Below, one piece after another: positions 57,627 to 64,000 of a stretch of DNA of 64,000 bases (the first letter of the stretch is position 1; each line of letters starts with the position of its first letter). A model generated the notes under the pieces. It searched no databases and was not told where the DNA came from. It worked only from the letters and a program-made list of their open reading frames with translations. A program made the position numbers and the translations under genes. The stretch covers positions 1,054,001 through 1,118,000 of the forward strand of contig OZ006985.1 of NCBI GenBank assembly GCA_963931165.1, given 5' to 3'. This DNA comes from Ornithoclostridium sp944380285 (GTDB lineage: Bacteria > Bacillota > Clostridia > Christensenellales > UBA3700).

Positions 57627-57655
57627 ATTGACAAGACATTGTACAAGGAGTCAAC

Positions 57656-57886
57656 ATGAGCGACGTCGACAAGATCTTCGGTGCGAATTTGCGCAGATTG
57701 CGCAAGGCGCGTCACATCTCACAAGAACGCTTCGCCGCATTGGTCGGGGCGACTCAGCGCAGCATGTCTCACTATGAGCGCGGCGAAAGCCAGCCTTCGC
57801 TCGAATGTCTGTGCCGCATTGCGGACGAGCTCGACGTCTCCGTCGACGAACTTCTCGGGCGCGACGCAGTCGATCCTTACCGGTGA
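57656..57886 (+). CDS. Small XRE-family transcriptional regulator
   Basis: The 76-residue protein is a single Cro/CI helix-turn-helix: IFGANLRRLRKARHISQERF, ALVGATQRSMSHYERGESQP, LECLCRIADELDVSVDELLG. CAAGGAGTCAAC is a strong RBS. It has no sensor domain, so it is likely a phage-type or toxin-antitoxin-type repressor. It overlaps the convergent small gene by 10 bases. Confidence 0.92.
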   Translation: MSDVDKIFGANLRRLRKARHISQERFAALVGATQRSMSHYERGESQPSLECLCRIADELDVSVDELLGRDAVDPYR

Positions 57887-58107
57887 GCGACGCTGCCTTT
57901 GCCGATCGAGGTTGCGGCGTCTTCCAGCCACGTTCCCAGCGCGAACAGCCCTCCGACGAGCTGTTTGTCGATGAGTCCGGGGTAGGTCTCGTTGAGAGAC
58001 ATCAGGTCGCGCACGATCTGCATTTGTCTCTTCGCGGCGCTCAGCGCAAACAGCTTGTCCGCGAAGCTCACTTTGGTCGTTGTCGGGGTTGCGATGTGGG
58101 TTTGCAT
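57877..58107 (-). CDS. Small protein of unknown function (76 aa), convergent to XRE
   Basis: The 76-residue protein starts MQTHIATPTTTKVSFADKLF with GGAGGTAACACACC before the ATG. It is helical, without membrane segments, and its 3' end overlaps the XRE gene. The strong RBS and position suggest a real gene. No family recognised. Confidence 0.65.
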   Translation of the reverse strand: MQTHIATPTTTKVSFADKLFALSAAKRQMQIVRDLMSLNETYPGLIDKQLVGGLFALGTWLEDAATSIGKGSVAHR

Positions 58108-58209
58108 GGTGTGTTACCTCCGTGTTTACAATGCCAGTATATTGCCCTAAATATGACAACGTATGTCAGTTGAAGCAAAAAGGCGAAAAATTTTCGCAAG
58201 GTGGAAAAT

Positions 58210-60603
58210 ATGAAGTATTCTCAATTGATCGCGCAAATGACCCTCGAAGAAAAGGTCGGGCTTTGTTCGGGCAAGGACTTGTGGCGCACCAAGCCGATAG
58301 AGCGGCTCGGCGTGCCGTCCGTGATGGTTGCGGACGGGCCCAACGGCGTGCGCGCCCAGCACGGCAAAGACACCCGCGTCAACGTGTCCGAGAGGGCGAC
58401 ATGTTTTCCGACGTCGGCGACGGTCGCCTGTTCGTGGGACAAGGGGCTTGCCGAAGAGGTCGGTGCGGCGATAGGCGCCGAGGCGCTCAAAGAGGACGTC
58501 CAGACGGTGTTGGGTCCCGGCGTCAACATCAAGCGTTCGCCGCTGTGCGGTCGCAATTTCGAGTACTATTCCGAGGACCCGGTGCTTGCCGGCGAGATGG
58601 GCGCGGCGTTCATCCGCGGCGTACAGAGCAACGGCGTCGGAGCGTGCGTCAAGCACTTCGCGGTCAACAATCAAGAGACGTTCCGCAACTCGGTCAACGC
58701 CGTCGTAGACGAGCGCGCGCTGCGCGAGATCTATCTCAAAGCGTTCGAGATCGCCGTCAAAAAGGGCAAGCCTGCGATGGTGATGGCGTCCTACAACCGC
58801 GTCAACGGCGCGTTCGCCACCCAAAACAAGTTTTTGTTGACGGACGTACTTCGCGGCGAGTGGGGCTTTGACGGCGTCGTCGTCAGCGATTGGAATGCGG
58901 TCTACGACAGGGCGGCGTCGCTCGAAGCGGGGCTCGATCTCGAGATGCCGTTCAGCGGCGTCGGCGAAAAGGTGCTGCTCGCGGCGGTCAAAGAGGGCAA
59001 GGTGTCCGAGGCAAAGCTCGACGAGTCCGTCGACAGGCTGCTTTCGTTCATCTTCGAATATGACGCAAAGCGCGTCAAGGGCGCGACGATCGACGCGGCG
59101 AAGCACGACGAGTTGGCAAGGCGCGCGGCGGCGGAGAGCGCCGTATTGCTCAAAAACACCAAGAGGACGCTTCCGCTCCGCAAGAGCGACAAGGTGCTCG
59201 TCGTCGGCGAGTTCGCTCAAAAGCCGCGTTTTCAGGGCGCAGGCTCGTCGTTCATCAATCCGCGCAAGATCACGACGTTGATCGACGCGCTGGACGAGAG
59301 CGGCGTGAATTACGCCTACGAGCGCGGTTACGACTTGCGCAAGGGCAAGGACAGCTCAAAGCTCATCGAAAAGGCTGTCGCCGCCGCGGCGAATTATGAC
59401 AAGATCGTCGTGATGGCGGGGCTTCCGGCGGAGTACGAGGCGGAGGGCTTCGACCGCAAGAACATCGACATGCCCGAGGCGCACAATACGTTGATCAAGC
59501 GGCTTGCCGCGACGGGCAAAGACGTCATCGTCGTGCTCAGCGCAGGTGCGCCGGTCGCGATGCCGTGGATCGGCGACGTGTCGGCGGCGGTGATGGCGTA
59601 TCTCGGCGGACAGGCGAGCGGAGCGGCGATCGCCGACATCTTGACCGGCAAGGTCAACCCGTCGGGTAAGCTCGCGGAGACCTATCCCGTCGCGCTCGAC
59701 AATCTGCCGTCCATGCTCAACTTCCCGGGCAGTCGTCACGACGTCGTCTACAAAGAGGGCATGTACGTCGGCTATCGCTACACCGAAAAGGTGGACGCGC
59801 CGGTGCTGTTCCCGTTCGGTTACGGGCTGTCCTACACCGACTTTTCGTACGGCGAGGCGAAGGTGGAGGGCGATCTCAACAAGGACGGCAAGGTCAAGAT
59901 CTCCGTCGAGGTGAGCAACGTCGGCGACAGGGACGGCAAGGAGACCGTTCAGGTATATTTGAGGCACGTCTCCGAGCGCTCGGGTGCGCCGAATATACGC
60001 CTTGTTGCGTTCGACAAGCAGGAGATCGCAAAAAAAAGTTCGAAAAATTTTGAATTTTCTGTTGACAAAGACGATTTTTTGATATATGATATATGCACAG
60101 GATGGATGAGGGCAGACGGCGATTACGAGATCGTCATCGCGTCAAACATCCGCGAACCTAAACAACAAATATCCGTTCATCTCGACGGACAGCCGTACAG
60201 GCAATCCGAGGATATGGGATGGTATTCCCACCCGGACAGCAAGACCCCGATAGGGGACGACGACTTCCGCAAGATCTACGGAGCGGAGCCCGATGTCACG
60301 ACCCGCATTCATGCCAAAGGTGAGTTCACCTTGGATGACTCGATCGCCGATATGGCGGAGAGTAGCGGTTTCGCGAGATTCGTGCAAAAAGCCGCCAAGT
60401 TCTTTATGAAATTGGCTCTCGGCGCAAAGAGCGACGACGATCCCAACTTCATGATGTCGTACGAGATGTTTCGTACCTCACCGATGACGGCGCTTTGCAT
60501 AGGGTCGCGAGGTGCGTTCAGCTTGAAGCGAGCGCAAGGATTGGTCGACATCTGCAACGGGCACGTCGCAAAAGGCCTAAAGTCTTTACTCATGGCTATG
60601 TAA
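58210..60603 (+). CDS. GH3 beta-glycosidase
   Basis: The 797-residue enzyme lacks a signal peptide, so it is intracellular. It shows the GH3 barrel (MVADGPNGVRAQ near 40, VLGPGVNIKRSPLCGRNFEY, GVGACVKHFAVNNQE, catalytic nucleophile Asp227 in GVVVSDW), the C-terminal domain (VLSAGAPVAMPW, YLGGQASGAAIADILTGKVN) and a fibronectin-III-like domain (GKETVQVYLRHVS near 580). A further 150 residues after this domain are uncommon. The start is ATG 58210 with AAGGTGG upstream. A GTG at 58201 is possible. It probably trims imported beta-glucosides or xylosides. Confidence 0.93.
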   Translation: MKYSQLIAQMTLEEKVGLCSGKDLWRTKPIERLGVPSVMVADGPNGVRAQHGKDTRVNVSERATCFPTSATVACSWDKGLAEEVGAAIGAEALKEDVQTVLGPGVNIKRSPLCGRNFEYYSEDPVLAGEMGAAFIRGVQSNGVGACVKHFAVNNQETFRNSVNAVVDERALREIYLKAFEIAVKKGKPAMVMASYNRVNGAFATQNKFLLTDVLRGEWGFDGVVVSDWNAVYDRAASLEAGLDLEMPFSGVGEKVLLAAVKEGKVSEAKLDESVDRLLSFIFEYDAKRVKGATIDAAKHDELARRAAAESAVLLKNTKRTLPLRKSDKVLVVGEFAQKPRFQGAGSSFINPRKITTLIDALDESGVNYAYERGYDLRKGKDSSKLIEKAVAAAANYDKIVVMAGLPAEYEAEGFDRKNIDMPEAHNTLIKRLAATGKDVIVVLSAGAPVAMPWIGDVSAAVMAYLGGQASGAAIADILTGKVNPSGKLAETYPVALDNLPSMLNFPGSRHDVVYKEGMYVGYRYTEKVDAPVLFPFGYGLSYTDFSYGEAKVEGDLNKDGKVKISVEVSNVGDRDGKETVQVYLRHVSERSGAPNIRLVAFDKQEIAKKSSKNFEFSVDKDDFLIYDICTGWMRADGDYEIVIASNIREPKQQISVHLDGQPYRQSEDMGWYSHPDSKTPIGDDDFRKIYGAEPDVTTRIHAKGEFTLDDSIADMAESSGFARFVQKAAKFFMKLALGAKSDDDPNFMMSYEMFRTSPMTALCIGSRGAFSLKRAQGLVDICNGHVAKGLKSLLMAM

Positions 60604-60620
60604 ATAGCCTACCCCCTTCT

Positions 60621-60653
60621 AAATATAGAGCAGGATTTTCCTGCTCTATATTT
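60621..60653 (+). terminator. Terminator of the GH3 gene
   Basis: A long perfect stem, AAATATAGAGCAGGA/TCCTGCTCTATATTT, with a 3-base loop, 17 bases behind the stop. Confidence 0.85.
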
Positions 60654-60684
60654 ATTTGCCCGCGCAAGCGGGCAGATGGGCAAG

Positions 60685-60796
60685 GTTGAGGCGGCGGCTT
60701 TTACGCAGGGGCATCACCCCGCCGCTCGCTAAGACCCAAGGGTATTGACCTTCGCGGTCGATGGTTCGCCCCTGCGCAAAATACGCTCGCCTCAAC
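60685..60796. ncRNA. Candidate structured RNA
   Basis: Nested pairing is visible: GTTGAGGCG (60685-60693) with CGCCTCAAC (60788-60796), inside it CGCAGGGGC (60704-60712) with GCCCCTGCG (60768-60776), and a small hairpin GACC-TTCGC-GGTC (60747-60759). No promoter or known family was recognised. Confidence 0.4.
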
Positions 60797-60838
60797 TGCT
60801 ACGCACCGACAAACAAACGACAGCAAAAAATTGCTGCC

Positions 60839-61107
60839 GTTTTTTGTCGGCTTGTCCATCCGCCCGTTGCGCGGTCTTTTTTTTGACTTGGTACGTGGAC
60901 GGCAGGCAAGGAAGTTTTTTGTTGGCATGCCCTCACTCCGTCGCGCGGTCTTTTTTTTGGCTTGGTTCGTCGACGGGCAGGCGAGGAAGATTTTTTTGTT
61001 GGCTTGCCCTCACTCCGTTGCGCGGTCTTTATTTTGACTTGGTACGTGGACGGCAGGCTAGGAAGTTTTTTGTCGGCATGCCCTCACTCCGTTGCGCGGT
61101 CTGTTTT
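60839..61107. repeat. Tandem repeat, about 3.5 units of 74-77 bp
   Basis: The landmark GCGCGGTC recurs at 60869, 60943, 61020 and 61094 (periods 74, 77, 74), with shared TTTTTTGTYGGC, TGCCCTCACTCCGT, GACTTGGTACGTGGACGGCA and GGAAG segments. Confidence 0.9.
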
Positions 61108-61253
61108 TGGCGCGGTCTTGATTTATGTTCGCGCAAGCGGGCAAATAAATACGCGGTTTTGAGCGGATCTTTTCCGCTCATTTTGCATTTAGCAAGTTGG
61201 ACTGAAATCGATCGGACACAGCGAGTAGTTTTGCGGCGAGGCTTACTTGTTGG

Positions 61254-61348
61254 AAAAGTAAAAATAACGTGCTCGATCTCTTGACAAAAATTACATCTTC
61301 CTTAAAGAGGTTTTGACGGGCGTCTGTTGTGCGGAAAACTTGTCAAGA
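61254..61348. repeat. Dispersed intergenic repeat, copy 2
   Basis: Matches 265-297 (GTGCTC..TCTCTTGACAAAAATT) and has the same inverted ends, TCTTGACAAAA at 61279 and CTTGTCAAGA at 61339-61348. Confidence 0.55.
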
Positions 61349-61442
61349 GTTTGCACCGAGTTTTTGTGCGATCGTTTTCGTCGGAGTGAAATTTTGCTTT
61401 TTGCGGTTGACTTTTTTGCGGCGATATAATATACTGTAAAAA

Positions 61443-61665
61443 AGCGATGATCCGTCAAGAGTAACCCATGCGGAGCGGACAGAGAAAAGGGTCGGCGGCT
61501 GAGAGCCCTTTACGCGGCAGACACGGGCGAAGTGCGGACGGAGAGCTCCGCGGAGGAAATGCCGCGGCGGTGGGCACCGTTATCTGCATACGAGCGGCGG
61601 ACGAAAGTCCGCAATCAAAGTGGGACCGCGCGTTTGGCGTCTTTGAACAAAGGGCGCCGTTTTTT
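61443..61665 (+). promoter_or_regulatory. T-box riboswitch, probably cysteine-specific
   Basis: The leader has a Stem I with GGCTGAGAGCCC near 61500, a candidate specifier TGC (Cys) in TTATCTGCATACG near 61583-61595, the T-box sequence AAAGTGGGACCGCG (61617-61630), which pairs with the uncharged tRNA CCA end, and a terminator GGCGTCTTTG/CAAAGGGCGCC with seven Ts (61636-61665). It precedes cysE and cysS, so low charged tRNA-Cys should open both genes. The specifier was picked by context. Confidence 0.88.
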
Positions 61666-61707
61666 ATGCCCGGAGACGGCGCGTCAAGCAAACGGGCGGG
61701 AGGCAAA

Positions 61708-62349
61708 ATGGGAAAGATATCCATGGATCTCGACGCGGCGATGCGCAACGACCCTGCGGCGCGCAGCAAGTGGGAGGTGTTTTGGACGTACGGCGGCTTC
61801 AAGGCGCTGTACCGCCACCGCTTCGCGCATTGGTTCTACACGCACGGCTGCAAGGGGCTCGCGCAATTGATCTCGGCGGGCACGCGGCGCAAGACGGGCG
61901 TGGACATTCACCCTGCGGCGGACATCGCCGGCGGAGTGTTCATCGACCACGGCGTCGGTGTGGTGATCGGCGAGACGACCAAGGTCGGCACCAACGTCGT
62001 CATCTACCAAGGCGTGACGCTGGGCGGCACCGGCAAGCAGACGGGCAAGCGCCATCCTACGATCGAGGACAACGTGATGATCAGCTCGGGCGCAAAGGTG
62101 CTGGGCGCGATCACGATAGGGCACGACAGCAAGATAGGCGCCGGCAGCGTGGTGCTCAAAGACGTGCCGCCGCACAGCACGGTCGTGGGCGTGCCGGGCA
62201 GGGTGGTCAGGTTGCAGGGCGAAAAGGTCGAAGACCTCGACCAGCAGCGTCTGCCCGACCCCGTGCGCGACGAGATAGACAAGCTGCGCGCGAGGATAGA
62301 ACAGCTCGAGAAGTCGCTCGGCAACGGCGGCGGCGAGGACGCGGAATAG
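61708..62349 (+). CDS. cysE: Serine O-acetyltransferase
   Basis: The 213-residue enzyme acetylates serine in cysteine synthesis. The helical N-terminus (DPAARSKWEVFWTYGGFKAL) is followed by a left-handed beta-helix with hexapeptide repeats (DIHPAADIAGGVFIDHGVGV, IGETTKVGTNVVIYQGVTLG) and GKRHPTIEDNVMISSGAKVL, then a C-terminal helix. The His of IDHG and the Asp of DIHP belong to the active site. The short type (EpsC/CysE of Bacillota) fits. GGGCGGGAGG precedes the ATG. A longer frame into the T-box is not credible. Confidence 0.94.
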   Translation: MGKISMDLDAAMRNDPAARSKWEVFWTYGGFKALYRHRFAHWFYTHGCKGLAQLISAGTRRKTGVDIHPAADIAGGVFIDHGVGVVIGETTKVGTNVVIYQGVTLGGTGKQTGKRHPTIEDNVMISSGAKVLGAITIGHDSKIGAGSVVLKDVPPHSTVVGVPGRVVRLQGEKVEDLDQQRLPDPVRDEIDKLRARIEQLEKSLGNGGGEDAE

Positions 62350-62397
62350 CGTTTTACGCACACGGGCGCCAAAAAGTAATATCGAGAGGAAAGAGAT

Positions 62398-63792
62398 ATG
62401 CTCAGGATCTACAACACTATGGACAGATGCAAGGAGGACTTTGTCCCCCTTTCGGACAAGAAGGTCACGATGTACAGCTGCGGACCGACGGTCTACAACT
62501 ATGCGCACATCGGCAACTTGCGCACCTACATCTTCATGGACATCTTCCGCCGCACGCTCAAATATGACGGCTACAAGCTCAAAGGCGTGATGAACATCAC
62601 GGACGTCGGGCACTTGATGTCGGACGGCGACGAGGGCGAGGACAAGATGGAGAAGGCTTCGCGCGAGCAAAAGAAGTCGCCTTACGAGATCGCGGAATAC
62701 TACACCAAGATCTTTTTTGACGACCTTGCCAAGCTCAACATCGGCAAGCCCGAGATCATCGCCAAGGCGACCGACCACATCCCCGACATGATCAAATATG
62801 TCGAGGCGTTGCTCGAAAAGGGCTATGCATACGAGATCGACGACGGCATCTATTTCGACATCGGCAAGTTCCCCGAATACGGCAAGCTGTCGCGGCTCAA
62901 TTTGGACGAGCAGCAAGCCGGCGCGCGCGTCGAGGTCAATTCTCAAAAGCGTCACCCTGCCGACTTCGCGCTTTGGAAAAAGGCGGAGCCCAACCACATC
63001 ATGCAGTGGGACAGCCCGTGGGGCAAGGGGTATCCGGGCTGGCACATCGAGTGCTCGACGATGAGCCGCAAGTATTTGGGCGACGTGTTCGACATTCACA
63101 CGGGCGGCGTCGATCACATTCCCGTCCATCACGAGAACGAGATCGCGCAAAGCGAGGCGCTCGTCGGCAAGAAGACGGTCGACTATTGGGTGCACGGCGA
63201 GTTCATGTTGGTCAACAACGGCAAGATGAGCAAGTCGCTCGGCAACACCTACACGATCGCCGACCTTGAGAGCAGGGGCTACTCGGCGATGGATTTCCGC
63301 TACTTCTGCCTCAACACGCACTACCGCAAAAAGCTCAACTTTACATTTGAGGGATTGGACGCGGCAAAGACAGCTTATGCGCGTCTGCTCGCCGCATTGT
63401 ACAAGCACAAGATGTCGAGCGCGACGACCGACGCGGCGAAGCTCGATGGCTATCGCAAGCAATTTGCCGACGCGATAAACGACGATCTCAACATACCGCT
63501 CGCGATGGGCGTGCTGTGGACGGCGGTCAAGGAGCCGGCAAGCAAGGACATCTACGCGCTCGCGCTCGACTTTGACAAGGTGTTCGGGCTGTCGCTCGAC
63601 AAAGCCAAGCCCGAAGAGATCGCGCCTGCGGAGGATGTCCCCGATGAGATCAAGGAGCTCGCCGAGAGGCGCGCCGCCGCAAAGAAGGCGAAAAACTATG
63701 CCGAGGCGGACGCATTGCGCGCGCAGATCAACTCGCGCGGCTATTCCGTGACCGATACCAAGGACGGATATTCGCTCGCCAAGAACGCCTGA
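62398..63792 (+). CDS. cysS: Cysteine-tRNA ligase
   Basis: The 464-residue class I synthetase charges tRNA-Cys. It shows CGPTVYNYAHIGNLRTY (Zn Cys and HIGH-type motif near 26-40), GWHIECSTMSRKYLG (Zn ligand Cys), DIHTGGVDHIPVHHENEIAQ, GKMSKSLGNTYT (KMSKS near 279) and a C-terminal anticodon-binding helix bundle (RAAAKKAKNYAEADALRAQI). RBS GAGAGGAAAG. It follows cysE after 48 bases and is controlled by the same T-box. Confidence 0.96.
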   Translation: MLRIYNTMDRCKEDFVPLSDKKVTMYSCGPTVYNYAHIGNLRTYIFMDIFRRTLKYDGYKLKGVMNITDVGHLMSDGDEGEDKMEKASREQKKSPYEIAEYYTKIFFDDLAKLNIGKPEIIAKATDHIPDMIKYVEALLEKGYAYEIDDGIYFDIGKFPEYGKLSRLNLDEQQAGARVEVNSQKRHPADFALWKKAEPNHIMQWDSPWGKGYPGWHIECSTMSRKYLGDVFDIHTGGVDHIPVHHENEIAQSEALVGKKTVDYWVHGEFMLVNNGKMSKSLGNTYTIADLESRGYSAMDFRYFCLNTHYRKKLNFTFEGLDAAKTAYARLLAALYKHKMSSATTDAAKLDGYRKQFADAINDDLNIPLAMGVLWTAVKEPASKDIYALALDFDKVFGLSLDKAKPEEIAPAEDVPDEIKELAERRAAAKKAKNYAEADALRAQINSRGYSVTDTKDGYSLAKNA

Positions 63793-63807
63793 CATTGACA
63801 AAAACAA

Positions 63808-63838
63808 GGGACGCACCGTTTGGTGCGTCCCGTTTTTT
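63808..63838 (+). terminator. Terminator of the cysE-cysS operon
   Basis: GGGACGCACC-GTTT-GGTGCGTCCC followed by GTTTTTT. Confidence 0.93.
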
Positions 63839-63852
63839 GTGTCATTTGTGCG

Positions 63853-64000
63853 TCACCACCGGTTGACGACCTTTTCGGCAAAGCCGGCGCAATTTTCAAA
63901 TTGCAGCTTGCTGCCGTCGTCCAGCACGACGTGCCCGGAGAAGTGTCCGAACACTTGATTTTGCGCGGTGCAGATTATTCCGACATTGGTGACGTCGCGG
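63853..64000 (-). CDS. DUF2804-family protein, C-terminal part only
   Basis: The minus-strand frame ends at 63853 and reads NVGIICTAQNQVFGHFSGHV then VLDDGSKLQFENCAGFAEKV and VNRW. DUF2804 proteins end with the same VFG.FSG.VVLDDG...GFAEKV.NRW pattern. The start is outside the window. The family is lipocalin-like in fold and of unknown function. It is convergent with cysS across the terminator. Confidence 0.75.
   Translation of the reverse strand, partial: RDVTNVGIICTAQNQVFGHFSGHVVLDDGSKLQFENCAGFAEKVVNRW

Larger units (their letters stand above)
56929..57655. other. Spacer with repeated operators and a possible non-coding transcript
   Basis: No convincing gene. Three 18-bp copies of TGTAAAGTAAGTGTTACA type occur at 57127, 57148 and 57464. 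TATAAT at 57188-57193 could start a plus-strand transcript containing the hairpin CGGCGGAAGG-CAGAC-CCTTCCGCCG (about 57332-57356) and ending at the terminator 57528-57559. The minus-strand promoter of the DUF4838 gene should lie near 56960-57060 but was not pinned down. Confidence 0.5.
60604..61442. other. Repeat-rich gene-free spacer
   Basis: Contains the GH3 terminator, a possible structured RNA (60685-60796), a tandem repeat (60839-61107), the second copy of the dispersed repeat (61254-61348) and the T-box promoter (TTGCGG 61401, TATAAT 61425). Frames across it are made of repeat units and are not credible genes. Confidence 0.6.

Noticed and set aside
60745..61284. Overlapping frames in the GH3-cysE spacer with repeated VARSFFWL-type peptides
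   Set aside because: They are translations of the 74-77 bp tandem repeat, with no RBS and no consistent frame.
1..64000. CRISPR array
   Set aside because: No series of short identical repeats with unique spacers of constant length was seen. The tandem repeats present have no spacers, and no cas genes are present beyond a Cas4-like domain in the DUF2779 protein.

Overview
The window looks like part of a chromosome from a GC-rich gut member of the Bacillota (class Clostridia). The support is a cysteine-type T-box leader in front of cysE-cysS, a NadD-YqeK fusion followed by rsfS, a 6S RNA, consensus sigma-A promoters (TTGACA/TATAAT), strong Shine-Dalgarno sites, and many glycan-use genes (GH38, GH95, GH3, DUF4838, uronate catabolism). 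I cannot name the genus from sequence alone.

Layout. 1-190: end of a GH38 alpha-mannosidase. 191-894: repeat-rich spacer. 895-16876: an AraC regulator divergent from a 13-gene operon. The operon carries the glucuronate-to-KDPG pathway (uxaC, mannonate dehydratase and oxidoreductase, kdgK, eda), three Gfo/Idh/MocA oxidoreductases, a sugar isomerase/epimerase TIM barrel, a GDPD-like enzyme, a six-hairpin glycosidase, a GPH symporter and a lipoprotein. 17097-20634: copper ATPase CopA with a fused C-terminal CopZ-like domain, then DAHP synthase. 20775-23489: GH95 lipoprotein. 23600-26980: a small accessory patch (tiny ORFs, an ImmA/IrrE peptidase with a two-helix membrane protein, a four-helix membrane protein). 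27114-31728: nadD-yqeK, rsfS, pyrimidine-nucleoside phosphorylase, deoC and an Imm5-like protein. 31943-32091: 6S RNA.

32150-33420 is a scar region: a 154-bp inverted duplication flanks tRNA-Thr, a 21-bp copy of the tRNA 3' end and IS-like repeats. 33443-50724 is an AT-richer accessory island. It holds (i) a membrane-anchor-less FtsH-like protease; (ii) an operon of a DUF2779 nuclease, a GmrSD-type DUF262/DUF1524 enzyme, a second DUF262 protein, a WYL regulator and an unknown protein, which looks like a defence system; (iii) short genes that resemble pieces of core information-processing proteins: an FtsK-gamma-like domain, a DNA polymerase III alpha-like protein without catalytic residues, a RecF/SMC-like protein without a P-loop, a uracil-DNA-glycosylase-like protein and an RNA polymerase beta-prime clamp-helix-like protein. 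Five promoters of the island share an 18-bp palindrome (TGTACC-N6-GGTACA type) placed exactly 10 nt upstream of TATAAT with no -35 box. This is the strongest sign of a coordinated, possibly undescribed system here.

50727-64000 returns to housekeeping and glycan genes: prs with an overlapping short upstream ORF, an MBL-fold hydrolase, rho, tRNA-Gly, a DUF4838 lipoprotein, a small XRE regulator, a GH3 glycosidase, a repeat-rich spacer, the T-box with cysE and cysS, and the end of a DUF2804 gene.
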